The notes beneath the pieces are model-generated. The model saw only the letters and a program-made list of their open reading frames with translations. It ran no database searches and was not told where the DNA came from. Both the position numbers and the translations under genes were made by a program. From NCBI GenBank assembly GCA_003105035.1, contig PQAL01000005.1, positions 62,001-126,000 on the forward strand: 64,000 bases of DNA, in the 5' to 3' direction. Below, one piece after another: positions 18,332 to 26,681 of the stretch. Each line of letters opens with the position of its first letter. Position 1 is the first letter of the stretch. Source of the DNA: Anaerolineales bacterium. GTDB taxonomy: Bacteria; Chloroflexota; Anaerolineae; Anaerolineales; UBA4823.

Positions 18332-19177
18332 TCAGTATTGGTAGAAACCTCTGCCAGATTTTCTACCCAGGTAGCCGGCGTCTACCATCTTGCGCAGCAA
18401 CGGGCATGGGCGGTATTTATCGTCACCCAGGTCGCGCTGTAACACTTCCATCACAAACAGGACCACATCCAGCCCAACCAGGTCAGCCAGGGCCAACGGG
18501 CCCATTGGGTGGTTCATGCCCAACTTCATCACCGTGTCAATCGCCTCCGGTGTGCCAATGCCTTCCTGCAGGGCAAAGATTGCCTCGTTGATCATCGGGC
18601 ACAGGATCCGGTTGGATATGAATCCGGGCGAATCATTGGCTTCCACCGGTTCCTTACCCATCTTGCGGCACACTTCCATGGTAGTGGCAGTCGTTTCATC
18701 CGAGGTCGCCAGCCCTCGGATGACTTCCACCAGCTTCATTAAGGGGACCGGGTTCATGAAGTGCATCCCGATCACATTTTCGGGCCTTTTCGTGGCAGCC
18801 GCGATCTTGGTGATGCTGATCGACGAGGTATTGCTCGCCAGGATTGCCCCTGGTTTGGCAATCTGGTCCAGGTCGCGGAATAATTTCAGTTTGAGCTCCG
18901 GGTTTTCAGTGGCAGCTTCAATGACCAGGTCTGCCTCTCCGACACCATCCAGGGTCATGCTAGTTTTGATCGCCAGGGCAGCTTGCTTCTGTTCTTCGGT
19001 GATGGCTGCCTTGCTGAGCAGCTTCTCAACTGACTTGGCAATCGTAGCCTGTGCCCGTTCCACCTGCCCTGGCACCACGTCCATCAGCGTCACCTGGTAG
19101 CTTGAAGTGGCTGCCACCTGTGCAATCCCATTGCCCATCGTCCCAGCCCCCACCACAAAGATTGATTTTATCTCCAT
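18332..19177 (-). CDS. 3-hydroxybutyryl-CoA dehydrogenase
   Basis: An NAD(P)-dependent oxidoreductase interconverting acetoacetyl-CoA and 3-hydroxybutyryl-CoA. The Rossmann motif [14 protein letters not shown] starts at residue 9. The catalytic signature [17 protein letters not shown] is near 138, and the C-terminal domain includes [16 protein letters not shown]. The 281-residue length is that of the single-function enzyme. The ATG at 19177 is supported by GGAGGAG 6 nt upstream; the longer frame to 19240 is not. It pairs functionally with the thiolase 180 bp upstream, in butyrate/crotonate-type or polyhydroxybutyrate-type metabolism or in fatty-acid oxidation. Confidence 0.92.
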   Translation of the reverse strand: MEIKSIFVVGAGTMGNGIAQVAATSSYQVTLMDVVPGQVERAQATIAKSVEKLLSKAAITEEQKQAALAIKTSMTLDGVGEADLVIEAATENPELKLKLFRDLDQIAKPGAILASNTSSISITKIAAATKRPENVIGMHFMNPVPLMKLVEVIRGLATSDETTATTMEVCRKMGKEPVEANDSPGFISNRILCPMINEAIFALQEGIGTPEAIDTVMKLGMNHPMGPLALADLVGLDVVLFVMEVLQRDLGDDKYRPCPLLRKMVDAGYLGRKSGRGFYQY

Positions 19178-19357
19178 GCCGTTCTCCTCCATGTTGTCAT
19201 CGAGAGGCGGTTTTTGCCGCAGCAATCTTCCTTTTGCCAATATTCACAATGAACTTTCTGTTTATAAAGACAAGAAAAGTTCACGTAAGCTGGTAGATCA
19301 GCCACGTAGATTAAGGAAGTATTGGATAGTTCACCTACCTCACAACGGCATCCAACC

Positions 19358-20563
19358 TCATTCGATTTCGATCGCCATCGCCACCGCTTCAGAGCCGCCC
19401 AGGCACAACGAAGCGATGCCTTTAGTCAATCCACGGTCTTTAAGGGCGTAGATCAGCGTAGCCAGCAGTCTCGCCCCGCTGGCACCAATCGGGTGCCCAA
19501 GGGCGATCCCGCCGCCATTGACGTTGACTTTAGCCCAATCCCACCCCTGGCTGGCCAGCTCGTAGCCGTTGGCCAGCACCTGGGCTGCAAATGCCTCATT
19601 CAACTCAACCAGGTCAACATCCGTAAGCTTCCATCCCACCTGCTTCAGCACCACCGGGATGGTCTTGGCAGGGGCAGCGAACAGGTATTTGGGCTCCAGG
19701 GCTACGTTCCCATACCCCAAGATGCGTGCCAGTGGCTTTACCCCCATGTTTTCCGCTTTTGCCCGGCTGGCTATCACCACGGCTGCCGCACCGTCATTTA
19801 AGCCGGGGGCATTCCCCGCCGTTACCTTGCCTTCCTTCTGGAAGGCAGGCCGTAGCTTGGCCAACCCTTCCAGGGTCGTATCTCGTCGGGGTGTTTCATC
19901 CGTGTCTACTACGGTCACCTGTCCTTTGCGACCCTTCACCTCCACGGGGACGATTTCCTGTTTAAACTTCCCCGCATCAATGGCCGTGATGGCTTTCATG
20001 TGGCTGTGATAGGAATATTCATCCATGGCTTCGCGACTGATGTTATACTCGTTGGCGATGAATTCGGCGGCATCGCCCATTGACCAGTTTTCAAGTGCAC
20101 ACCATAAGCCGTCTTTAAGCAGGGCATCCGTCAGCTGGCCGTGCCCGAAGCGCAAGCTGCCGGTCCGTCCATCCACCAGGAAGGGTGCCCGGCTCATGCT
20201 CTCCATGCCGCCTGCCACGAACAGCTCACCATCTCCCGCCCGAATGGCTTGGGCAGCCAGCATGGCCGCTTTCAAAGCCGAACCACAAACCTTGTTAATG
20301 GTGAAAGCACCCACTGACGCTGGTAGTCCGGCATGCATGGCTGCCTGGCGGGCAGGGTTCTGCCCCAGGCCCGCAGATACCACATTCCCCATGATCACCT
20401 CATTGATGTCAGCCGGATTTGGAATTGACCCGCGCTCAACCGCCGCCTTCACAACGCAGGCTCCCAAGTCAACGGCGGATAGGCTGCCGAATCCACCCTG
20501 GAAGCTCCCTGAAGGTGTGCGCACTGCACTCAAGATTACGGCTTCAGTGTCCTTGTTGCTCAT
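19358..20563 (-). CDS. acetyl-CoA acetyltransferase (thiolase)
   Basis: A biosynthetic or degradative thiolase converting two acetyl-CoA to acetoacetyl-CoA and CoA. The acyl-accepting Cys is C93 in NKVCGSALKA, the base is H357 in GHPIGASGAR, and the second Cys is C387 in CLGGSEA (the family usually has CxGGG here, so Ser replaces one Gly). The length is 401 residues, as expected. AGGAGAG lies 7 nt before the ATG. It is followed by the hydroxybutyryl-CoA dehydrogenase gene on the same strand, so the two probably act in sequence. Confidence 0.93.
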   Translation of the reverse strand: MSNKDTEAVILSAVRTPSGSFQGGFGSLSAVDLGACVVKAAVERGSIPNPADINEVIMGNVVSAGLGQNPARQAAMHAGLPASVGAFTINKVCGSALKAAMLAAQAIRAGDGELFVAGGMESMSRAPFLVDGRTGSLRFGHGQLTDALLKDGLWCALENWSMGDAAEFIANEYNISREAMDEYSYHSHMKAITAIDAGKFKQEIVPVEVKGRKGQVTVVDTDETPRRDTTLEGLAKLRPAFQKEGKVTAGNAPGLNDGAAAVVIASRAKAENMGVKPLARILGYGNVALEPKYLFAAPAKTIPVVLKQVGWKLTDVDLVELNEAFAAQVLANGYELASQGWDWAKVNVNGGGIALGHPIGASGARLLATLIYALKDRGLTKGIASLCLGGSEAVAMAIEIE

Positions 20564-20661
20564 CGTTTTCTCTCCTGGTTTCTACATTTCTGTGTTTTGC
20601 GTAGGTTGTTTTGGATCGTAATGAGCCTTATATTACATTTTTCTTTTTTAGTGGAATAGAT

Positions 20662-21147
20662 CTATTCGGTGCTCCAGACCTGCCGAATTCGCTGGTAGGT
20701 CTCTTCCAGCAGTTCAGGCAGCACCCGTGTCTGCGATACCGCTGACATGAAATTCGTGTCACCCACCCACCGGGGTACCACGTGCAGGTGCACGTGCTCT
20801 GTAATCCCCGCTCCGGCTGCATTCCCGATATTCATTCCCAGGTTGTACCCTTGCGGCGTGTAAAGTACATTCAATACCTTAATCGCCCGGGCCGAAAGGT
20901 CCATGATCTCGAGGCGTGACGCCTCATCCAGATATTCCAACGAAGGCTGGTGATCGATGGGCACAATCATCAGGTGCCCGCTGGTATATGGGAAGCGGTT
21001 CAGCATTACGAATGCATTCGGACCGCGGAAGACAATCAGATTGCCAGGACCATCCTCCTGTTTTAGCCCCTCACAGAATATACAACCTTCGCTAGATTTG
21101 GTAGATCGAATGTATTCCATACGCCACGGCGACCAAATGTAATTCAT
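20662..21147 (-). CDS. HIT family hydrolase (Ap4A-hydrolase-like)
   Basis: A nucleotidyl hydrolase or transferase of the histidine-triad superfamily. The catalytic triad is HVHLHVV near residue 105. A CIFC pair near residue 21 is the zinc half-site seen in the HIT/GalT-like branch. The opening MNYIWSPWRMEYI is the usual start of this subfamily, so the ATG at 21147 is preferred over an ORF extension of seven codons. The 161 residues are complete. Ap4A- or AMP-lysine-type substrates are likely but not proven. Confidence 0.87.
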   Translation of the reverse strand: MNYIWSPWRMEYIRSTKSSEGCIFCEGLKQEDGPGNLIVFRGPNAFVMLNRFPYTSGHLMIVPIDHQPSLEYLDEASRLEIMDLSARAIKVLNVLYTPQGYNLGMNIGNAAGAGITEHVHLHVVPRWVGDTNFMSAVSQTRVLPELLEETYQRIRQVWSTE

Positions 21148-21462
21148 ATACCCATATAATTTTAGCAAAGAATCAGCCTTTACGGAATTGTATCACTACG
21201 ATGGAGTTAACATCGCACCATATTTCATGTGTGTCTCGACGTATGTATTACTCTAGGTTCAGCAGGCTCTTAGCGCCAGATTAGCTACGATCCTGTCTCG
21301 CATTTTGCGTATGTACGCACTTGCTTTAGGATATTATTTTGCTATACTACATATATATCCAGTTACAGTTAATTTACCTTTTCTTACAGTTGTCGCCTGA
21401 TACAAGAATTCCATCGGTTTTCTGCAATATGGCTAACTAGCCGGGAAAGGAGATTTTTCAGG
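21148..21462 (+). promoter_or_regulatory. intergenic region with promoter for the repeat protein
   Basis: No gene is recognised in these 315 bases. TTGCTT (21321-21326) and TATACT (21343-21348) are spaced by 16 bp, and the -10 is preceded by TGC (extended -10). Transcription would begin near 21355, about 108 nt before the ATG of the downstream gene. Confidence 0.5.
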
Positions 21463-23436
21463 ATGAACTATAAAAAAGTTGGGCGTATTTTCGGAATCGT
21501 GTTAACGCTTCTTGTGGTTACTTTGGTAGCCTCTCCGTTTCAAGCGTCATTTTCAAGTAATGGGTCAGTGGGTTCGGGTAGTTCATGGGAACAGGCACCG
21601 TTGCTCGGACCTCAGCATGATGCCGATCCGACTCAAGGTCCACCCGACAATAATGGCGGTGGGGTACCGCCCGTGGCGCCTGGAGGTACAGAGCCGGTAG
21701 CACCTCAGGACATCCCCGGTGATAATTTCGAAGGCATACCACCCCAATTGCCCCTACCTGCTGAGCAAGTCGTTCCCCTTCAAACATCACCCGATGATAA
21801 CCGCGGAGTTGTGGAACCACTGCAACAGCCGATTTCTCCCCAATCCCCTACAGACAGCATTCCAAATACCGGGGAACAGTCGAAGGAGCTGCCCTCTCAA
21901 GAAGGCGCAGCTCCTTCGACTTCTGTTAGCTTCGATTTTCCGGCAACTGGTGATACATACACCGTGTTGCATGATCCAAACTGGTGGAATACCGGAGATC
22001 GTGTAGATGGATACCGCCAGCCTGGGCTGAATTGGGTCAACAAGCTTACATACAACCTCCAGATTTCTGATAATGTACTCTCTGGAGGCGGTCACGTTGA
22101 CCTGGATTTATCCATTAACGGTATTATCGTTGGCAACTTTACCATCCTGCCCGGCCAGACAAGCAAATCCCTCACCTTCTCTTTCCCAGCCATCAGTGGG
22201 CCTGGTTATTCTATACGCTTACGAGAAACGAATACAGTTGGCCCTGGTTTAGGCTCGATCGAATTACCAATAAATACTTCGTCGCTCACGTTGATTGGGA
22301 ATACCTTTCCTGCCACTGGTGATTCTCTAGTCCTCGAAGATTCTCCCGACTGGTTTTGGTACATTGGAGATCGTGCGGTCGGTTACCGCACACCTGGGAT
22401 AGAATGGATAGATGGCTTAATATTCGACCTCCAAATTGGAAATTACCTGTCCGCACCTGGCCATGTCGATTTCAATTTAACCATTAATGACATTCTGGTG
22501 GGTAGCTTTACCGTCCTGCCTGGCGAGACGAGTAAATCGGTTACCTTCTCATTCCCCCAAATCAGTGGACCTGTATATCAAATCTGGATGGAAGTGACAA
22601 ATACAGTTGACCCAGGTAAGGGCTCAATTGAAATACTCCTGGATTCTTCCACCATCACGTTTATTGGCGATGCCTTTCCTGCTGCCGGGGATACCATGAT
22701 TGTAGCCAATTCTCCTTATTGGTGGACTGCTGGAGATTATGCCCTCGGCACCCGTAAGCCGGGGCTTGATTGGGTTAATAGCGTAAGATATGATCTCCTA
22801 ATTTCTAGGAATGTTCTTGGTGGTACCGGTCATATTGATTTCGAATTATCCATTAACGGTATTATTGTAGGTCAATTTACGGTGTTACCAGGCACTAGTT
22901 CTATGAATGTCACATTCTTCTTCCCCAAAATTAATGGACCGAATTATGTCATCAAGCTTAAAGAATTAAACACAGTTGATCCCGGCATGGGCTCGGTCGT
23001 TATTCCTCTGAATATCTCCACCATCCACCTGTTCGGAAACAAGTTTCCCGCAGACGGTGACACAATGTCTGTTACGACCCTTCCCTACTGGTGGCATGTC
23101 AATGATAATGCGACAGGTTCACGTAGGCTCGATATGGGGTGGGTGACTGGTGTAACCTATAACCTTCAGGGAATCCAGAACTTCCTGAGCGGCACCGGTC
23201 ATATTGACCTTAAAATGTACATCAACAATATCCTCGTTGGTAGTTTTACCATACTGCCGGGTGAAGTCACAAAGACGGTTTCCTTTACCTTCCCTATGAT
23301 TCGCGGTCCGAATTATGCCATCAAGCTTAAGGAAACGAATTTAGTAGATCCTGGCATGGGCTCGATCGTGATACCGTTTAATAAAAGCACCATCACATTC
23401 AGGACAGGCATCTATACTCCCAACCTTGCGAAATAA
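21463..23436 (+). CDS. secreted protein of four tandem 123-residue beta-rich repeats
   Basis: Of the 657 residues, 1-29 form a signal peptide or anchor (basic start, hydrophobic core, VASPFQA). Residues 35-155 are a low-complexity linker rich in Pro, Gly and Gln. Residues 159-650 are four repeats of exactly 123 residues, starting at F159, F282, F405 and F528. Each opens with FPA[TAD]GD, has a W-W/F pair about 15 residues later, then a GLxW-type segment, G-H-[IV]-D-x-x-[LM], GxFT[VI]LPG and a TNTVxPGxGSI-type end. The alternating hydrophobic pattern suggests beta sandwiches. I do not recognise the family. No catalytic motif or sorting signal is seen, so a surface-adhesive or structural role is a guess. 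AAAGGAGA precedes the ATG, and it has its own promoter and terminator. Confidence 0.75.
   Translation: MNYKKVGRIFGIVLTLLVVTLVASPFQASFSSNGSVGSGSSWEQAPLLGPQHDADPTQGPPDNNGGGVPPVAPGGTEPVAPQDIPGDNFEGIPPQLPLPAEQVVPLQTSPDDNRGVVEPLQQPISPQSPTDSIPNTGEQSKELPSQEGAAPSTSVSFDFPATGDTYTVLHDPNWWNTGDRVDGYRQPGLNWVNKLTYNLQISDNVLSGGGHVDLDLSINGIIVGNFTILPGQTSKSLTFSFPAISGPGYSIRLRETNTVGPGLGSIELPINTSSLTLIGNTFPATGDSLVLEDSPDWFWYIGDRAVGYRTPGIEWIDGLIFDLQIGNYLSAPGHVDFNLTINDILVGSFTVLPGETSKSVTFSFPQISGPVYQIWMEVTNTVDPGKGSIEILLDSSTITFIGDAFPAAGDTMIVANSPYWWTAGDYALGTRKPGLDWVNSVRYDLLISRNVLGGTGHIDFELSINGIIVGQFTVLPGTSSMNVTFFFPKINGPNYVIKLKELNTVDPGMGSVVIPLNISTIHLFGNKFPADGDTMSVTTLPYWWHVNDNATGSRRLDMGWVTGVTYNLQGIQNFLSGTGHIDLKMYINNILVGSFTILPGEVTKTVSFTFPMIRGPNYAIKLKETNLVDPGMGSIVIPFNKSTITFRTGIYTPNLAK
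21937..23412 (+). repeat. four in-frame repeats of exactly 369 bp
   Basis: Units run 21937-22305, 22306-22674, 22675-23043 and 23044-23412. Their lengths are identical with no indel, although the bases have diverged clearly. The constant length with sequence divergence points to domain duplication under structural constraint. Confidence 0.85.
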
Positions 23437-23486
23437 GCCCGTGCAGAAGTAATAGTCTCAACCATAAGTTCAACAATTTCTAGAGA

Positions 23487-23524
23487 TTTTAGCCTGGACG
23501 ACAAAGATACCGTCCAGGCTAAAA
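23487..23524 (+). terminator. intrinsic terminator after the repeat-protein gene
   Basis: A perfect 14-bp stem, TTTTAGCCTGGACG (23487-23500) with CGTCCAGGCTAAAA (23511-23524), with a 10-nt loop. It begins 50 bp after the stop. The downstream T-run is weak (TTACTTTG), but the stem itself carries A/T ends on both sides. Confidence 0.75.
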
Positions 23525-23597
23525 TTACTTTGAGGCAAGCACATCAAGGATGAAGAGATTGTTGACATCCTACATTAATACAGGTATGCTAAGGTCC

Positions 23598-24821
23598 ATG
23601 TCGCAAATGCCGCTCTTCAACCAGCAGATCCCAGCTTCCTGGTCTGTGACCGACCTGACCCGCTATCTCCGTGAGCTGCTCGAATCCGACGAGGCACTCC
23701 AGGATGTTTGGGTGAAGGGTGAGGTATCCAATTTTTCACGCCCCGCTTCCGGCCATATCTACTTTACCTTGAAAGATACCAGCGCTTCCTTGCGCTGCGT
23801 CATGTGGCGTGGAGCTGCCATACGCCAGCGTACCATGCCCCGTGATGGTGATGCCGTCGAGGTGCACGGCGCTATCAGTGTTTATGAGTTGGGTGGGCAG
23901 TATCAGCTTTATGCAGACGTCATCCGTCCGGCTGGAGAAGGTGCCCTCTATCAGGAGTTCTTACGCCTCAAGGCAGGGTTGGAAGCTGAGGGTTTATTTG
24001 CCCCCGAACGCAAGCGCCCCATCCCGGCCAGGCCGCAGCGGATAGGCATCATCACCTCTCCCACTGGGGCTGCCTTGCAGGATGTGCTCAACACCTTGCG
24101 CCGCCGCTATCCCCTCGTGGAAGTCGTGCTGGCCCCCACTCCAGTCCAGGGTGATGAAGCACCACCAGGCATCATCGCTGCCTTGCGTGATGTAGCCCAG
24201 GTAGCCAGGCCAGATGTAATCCTCCTAGTACGCGGGGGTGGCTCGATCGAAGATCTGTGGGCCTTCAACGATGAACGCGTGGCACGTGCAATCGCCAGCT
24301 GCCCAATCCCGGTCATCACCGGTGTGGGCCACGAGACCGACTTCACCATCGCCGATTTCGTGTCCGACTTACGTGCTCCTACCCCCACCGCCGCAGCCGA
24401 GCTGGCCACACCCAATCAAGCAGACCTTCGCCTGGACCTTTCCGAACTCAGCGATCGCTTGAACCAGCGAGTCCAGGCTTTCACCAATGAGCTCCGTTGG
24501 ACCTTCCATGATCTGCACAACCAGCTGGAGAGAAACTCACCTCTGAGCCAGATCCAAACCAACATTCAGAGGGTGGATGAGCTGGACCATCTTCTTTCAG
24601 CGACCACATACCATCTTCTCCAGCTGGCTCGCTCTCGAATGGCGGGGTTGATGCAGCATATGGCCGCCTTGAACCCGCAAGCCGTTCTTGAGCGTGGCTA
24701 CGCCATTGTCACCAACCAGTCTGGTTTGAACATCACCCACATCGGCCAGGTCAGCCCAGGGGAAGCACTGAATGTACAAGTCAGTGATGGTGATTTCGGT
24801 GCCCATGTGGACGTTCCATAG
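23598..24821 (+). CDS. xseA: exodeoxyribonuclease VII large subunit
   Basis: The catalytic subunit of the single-strand nuclease that trims DNA during repair. An OB-fold domain (about 12-105) includes VWVKGEVSNFSRPASGHIYF. The catalytic domain (about 125-300) has GIITSPTGAALQDVL, RGGGSIEDLWAFNDE and TGVGHETDFTIADFVSDLRA. A long coiled coil follows, and the C-terminal part has the ERGYAIV motif. The ATG at 23598 gives the family's usual short lead before the OB domain. An open frame reaches 23550, so an earlier start is possible. xseB follows after 72 nt. Confidence 0.92.
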   Translation: MSQMPLFNQQIPASWSVTDLTRYLRELLESDEALQDVWVKGEVSNFSRPASGHIYFTLKDTSASLRCVMWRGAAIRQRTMPRDGDAVEVHGAISVYELGGQYQLYADVIRPAGEGALYQEFLRLKAGLEAEGLFAPERKRPIPARPQRIGIITSPTGAALQDVLNTLRRRYPLVEVVLAPTPVQGDEAPPGIIAALRDVAQVARPDVILLVRGGGSIEDLWAFNDERVARAIASCPIPVITGVGHETDFTIADFVSDLRAPTPTAAAELATPNQADLRLDLSELSDRLNQRVQAFTNELRWTFHDLHNQLERNSPLSQIQTNIQRVDELDHLLSATTYHLLQLARSRMAGLMQHMAALNPQAVLERGYAIVTNQSGLNITHIGQVSPGEALNVQVSDGDFGAHVDVP

Positions 24822-24893
24822 GCCATTGCGACGAGTGTTGATTACAGTGAAGCAATCTGAACTTTATAGACAAAATAGGATCTACTAACCCTT

Positions 24894-25154
24894 ATGACAC
24901 CAACAAAACCTAAAGAAAAAAACGCTCTTCCTCCAGTGACCGACTTATCTTACGAGCAGGCATTGGCAGAGCTGGAATCGATTGTCGCTTCTCTCGAATC
25001 CAATCAGCTCCCCCTGGAGGCAACAATGGCCCTGTATGAGCGCGGCCAGCAACTCACCAGGCACTGTGTCGAATTGCTGGACAAGGCTGAGCTGCGCCTC
25101 AAGCAACTTTCAGGTGGCACTCTGCTGGATATAGCCACTACAGAAGAAGGCTGA
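24894..25154 (+). CDS. xseB: exodeoxyribonuclease VII small subunit
   Basis: A small helical subunit of 86 residues that binds the XseA coiled coil in several copies. The family block is LSYEQALAELESIVASLES, followed by LPLEATMALYERGQQL and a closing helix that includes ELRLKQL. It lies directly after xseA, as in most bacteria. The stop is separated by 2 nt from the next start. Confidence 0.92.
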   Translation: MTPTKPKEKNALPPVTDLSYEQALAELESIVASLESNQLPLEATMALYERGQQLTRHCVELLDKAELRLKQLSGGTLLDIATTEEG

Positions 25155-25156
25155 TT

Positions 25157-25603
25157 GTGGCCATATTTCACAATTATGTCTTTATCGCTGCCCTGATCGC
25201 CTGGGGAATCGCCCAGACGATAAAGGTACCTATCGAATATTTACGGACCCATAAATGGAATTGGGCTCTGTTGATTCAAGCTGGGGGCATGCCCAGCTCT
25301 CACTCCGCCCTGGTAGTGGGGGTTGCCCACGGGATAGGCCTGTCGGTTGGATTCGATTCCGCATTATTCGCTCTGGCATTTGCTGTGTGCATGGTTGTCA
25401 TCTATGACGCCACCGGCATTCGTCGCCAGGCTGGGAAACATGCCGAGCGCATCAATGCGATGATTAGCGACCTGGCTGCTGGACATCCATTAAAACAGGA
25501 TCAATTGGCTGAGGTGCTGGGTCATACGCCAGCAGAAGCACTGGGTGGGATAATCCTTGGTTTGCTGGTTGCCCAGCTCACCTGGATATTCTGGGCAAAG
25601 TAG
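25157..25603 (+). CDS. DUF212 / divergent PAP2 family membrane protein
   Basis: A 148-residue membrane protein of the YuiD-like family, related to acid phosphatases and vanadium haloperoxidases. The hallmark GGMPSSHSALV (about 42-53) and YDATGIRRQAGKHAE (about 93-107) are present, with about four hydrophobic segments. The GTG start lies 2 nt after xseB, so the gene is probably co-translated with it. The family's biochemical role is not established. The last 26 bases overlap the end of the convergent epimerase gene. Confidence 0.83.
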   Translation: MAIFHNYVFIAALIAWGIAQTIKVPIEYLRTHKWNWALLIQAGGMPSSHSALVVGVAHGIGLSVGFDSALFALAFAVCMVVIYDATGIRRQAGKHAERINAMISDLAAGHPLKQDQLAEVLGHTPAEALGGIILGLLVAQLTWIFWAK

Positions 25604-26591
25604 GTTCTTTGCTGTGTTTGAGTGCCTGCTCGCGCTCGTACAAGATCACCCTTCGCAGGATGTCATCCAGCGTAAATTGGGGTTCGTACCCGATCAGGCC
25701 ATGGATCTTGCTTAAATCCGGCACTCGACGGCGCATATCTTCGAACCCTGGGGCGTAAGCCTCCTCATAAGGCACATAAGCAATTTCCGATGAGCTTCCC
25801 GTGGCGTTAATCACCCGTTCAGCCAGCTGCCGGATGGTCACTTCCTCGGTCGAGCCAATGTTGAATACCTGGCCGATCGCACTGGGTTGGTCAGCAAGTT
25901 TAACGACTGCCCCGATAATATCGGCGACATCGGCAAAACACCGGCTTTGTTCGCCGTCACCATAGATGGTAATCGGATCGCCTGCCAGTGCCTGTCGCAC
26001 GAAACGTGGCAGCACCATGCCATAACGGCCGGTCTGGCGCGGTCCTACCGTGTTAAAGAAACGCATCACCACCACTGGCAGCCCGAACTGGTGGAAATAT
26101 GCCAGTCCGAGGAACTCGTCAATGGCTTTTGACGTGGCATATGACCAGCGGCTATGGCTGGTGGGTCCCATCACGCAGTCATCTTCTTCGTTAAAAGGCA
26201 CTTTATAACCCTTGCCGTACACCTCTGATGTAGACGCCAGCATTACTTTACAGTGGTAGCGGTTGGCGGTGGTCAGCACTGCTTCGGTGCCCATGATGTT
26301 CGTGGCAATCGTGTTGACCGGGTCCTCAACGATCAGCTGCACCCCCACTACCGCCGCCAGGTGAATCAGGATGTCCGCCTCGCTGGTCAACCGGTCGAGC
26401 ACCTGGCTGTTGGTGATGGTCTCGCGCACGAACTGAAAACCCTGCATCGGCAGCAGGTGTTGGATATTTTCCAGCCTGCCCGTGGATAGGTCATCGATTG
26501 CCACCACACGGTGCCCGTTATGGATCAGCAGCTCACACAAGTGGCTGCCGATAAAACCTGCTCCGCCGGTTACCAGAATCTTCTCTTTCAT
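25578..26591 (-). CDS. NAD-dependent epimerase/dehydratase (sugar-nucleotide, extended SDR)
   Basis: A cytoplasmic sugar-nucleotide enzyme of the extended short-chain dehydrogenase family. The NAD loop GGAGFIGSH is near residue 9, the active-site Ser/Thr region is ASTSEVYG, and the catalytic YATSK lies near 146. [20 protein letters not shown] resembles UDP-glucuronate decarboxylases and UDP-glucose epimerases. The start at 26591 has GGAG 8 nt upstream. The 337 residues are complete. The exact substrate is uncertain, and no glycosyltransferase cluster adjoins it. Confidence 0.85.
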   Translation of the reverse strand: MKEKILVTGGAGFIGSHLCELLIHNGHRVVAIDDLSTGRLENIQHLLPMQGFQFVRETITNSQVLDRLTSEADILIHLAAVVGVQLIVEDPVNTIATNIMGTEAVLTTANRYHCKVMLASTSEVYGKGYKVPFNEEDDCVMGPTSHSRWSYATSKAIDEFLGLAYFHQFGLPVVVMRFFNTVGPRQTGRYGMVLPRFVRQALAGDPITIYGDGEQSRCFADVADIIGAVVKLADQPSAIGQVFNIGSTEEVTIRQLAERVINATGSSSEIAYVPYEEAYAPGFEDMRRRVPDLSKIHGLIGYEPQFTLDDILRRVILYEREQALKHSKEPTLPRISR

Positions 26592-26681
26592 GTGTGTATC
26601 TCCGTTAAGTAGATGGAATAAATTTAGCAAATTGCCATGCCTATGATTTTAATATAAAAACTGGAAACCAATTTTATTTCG

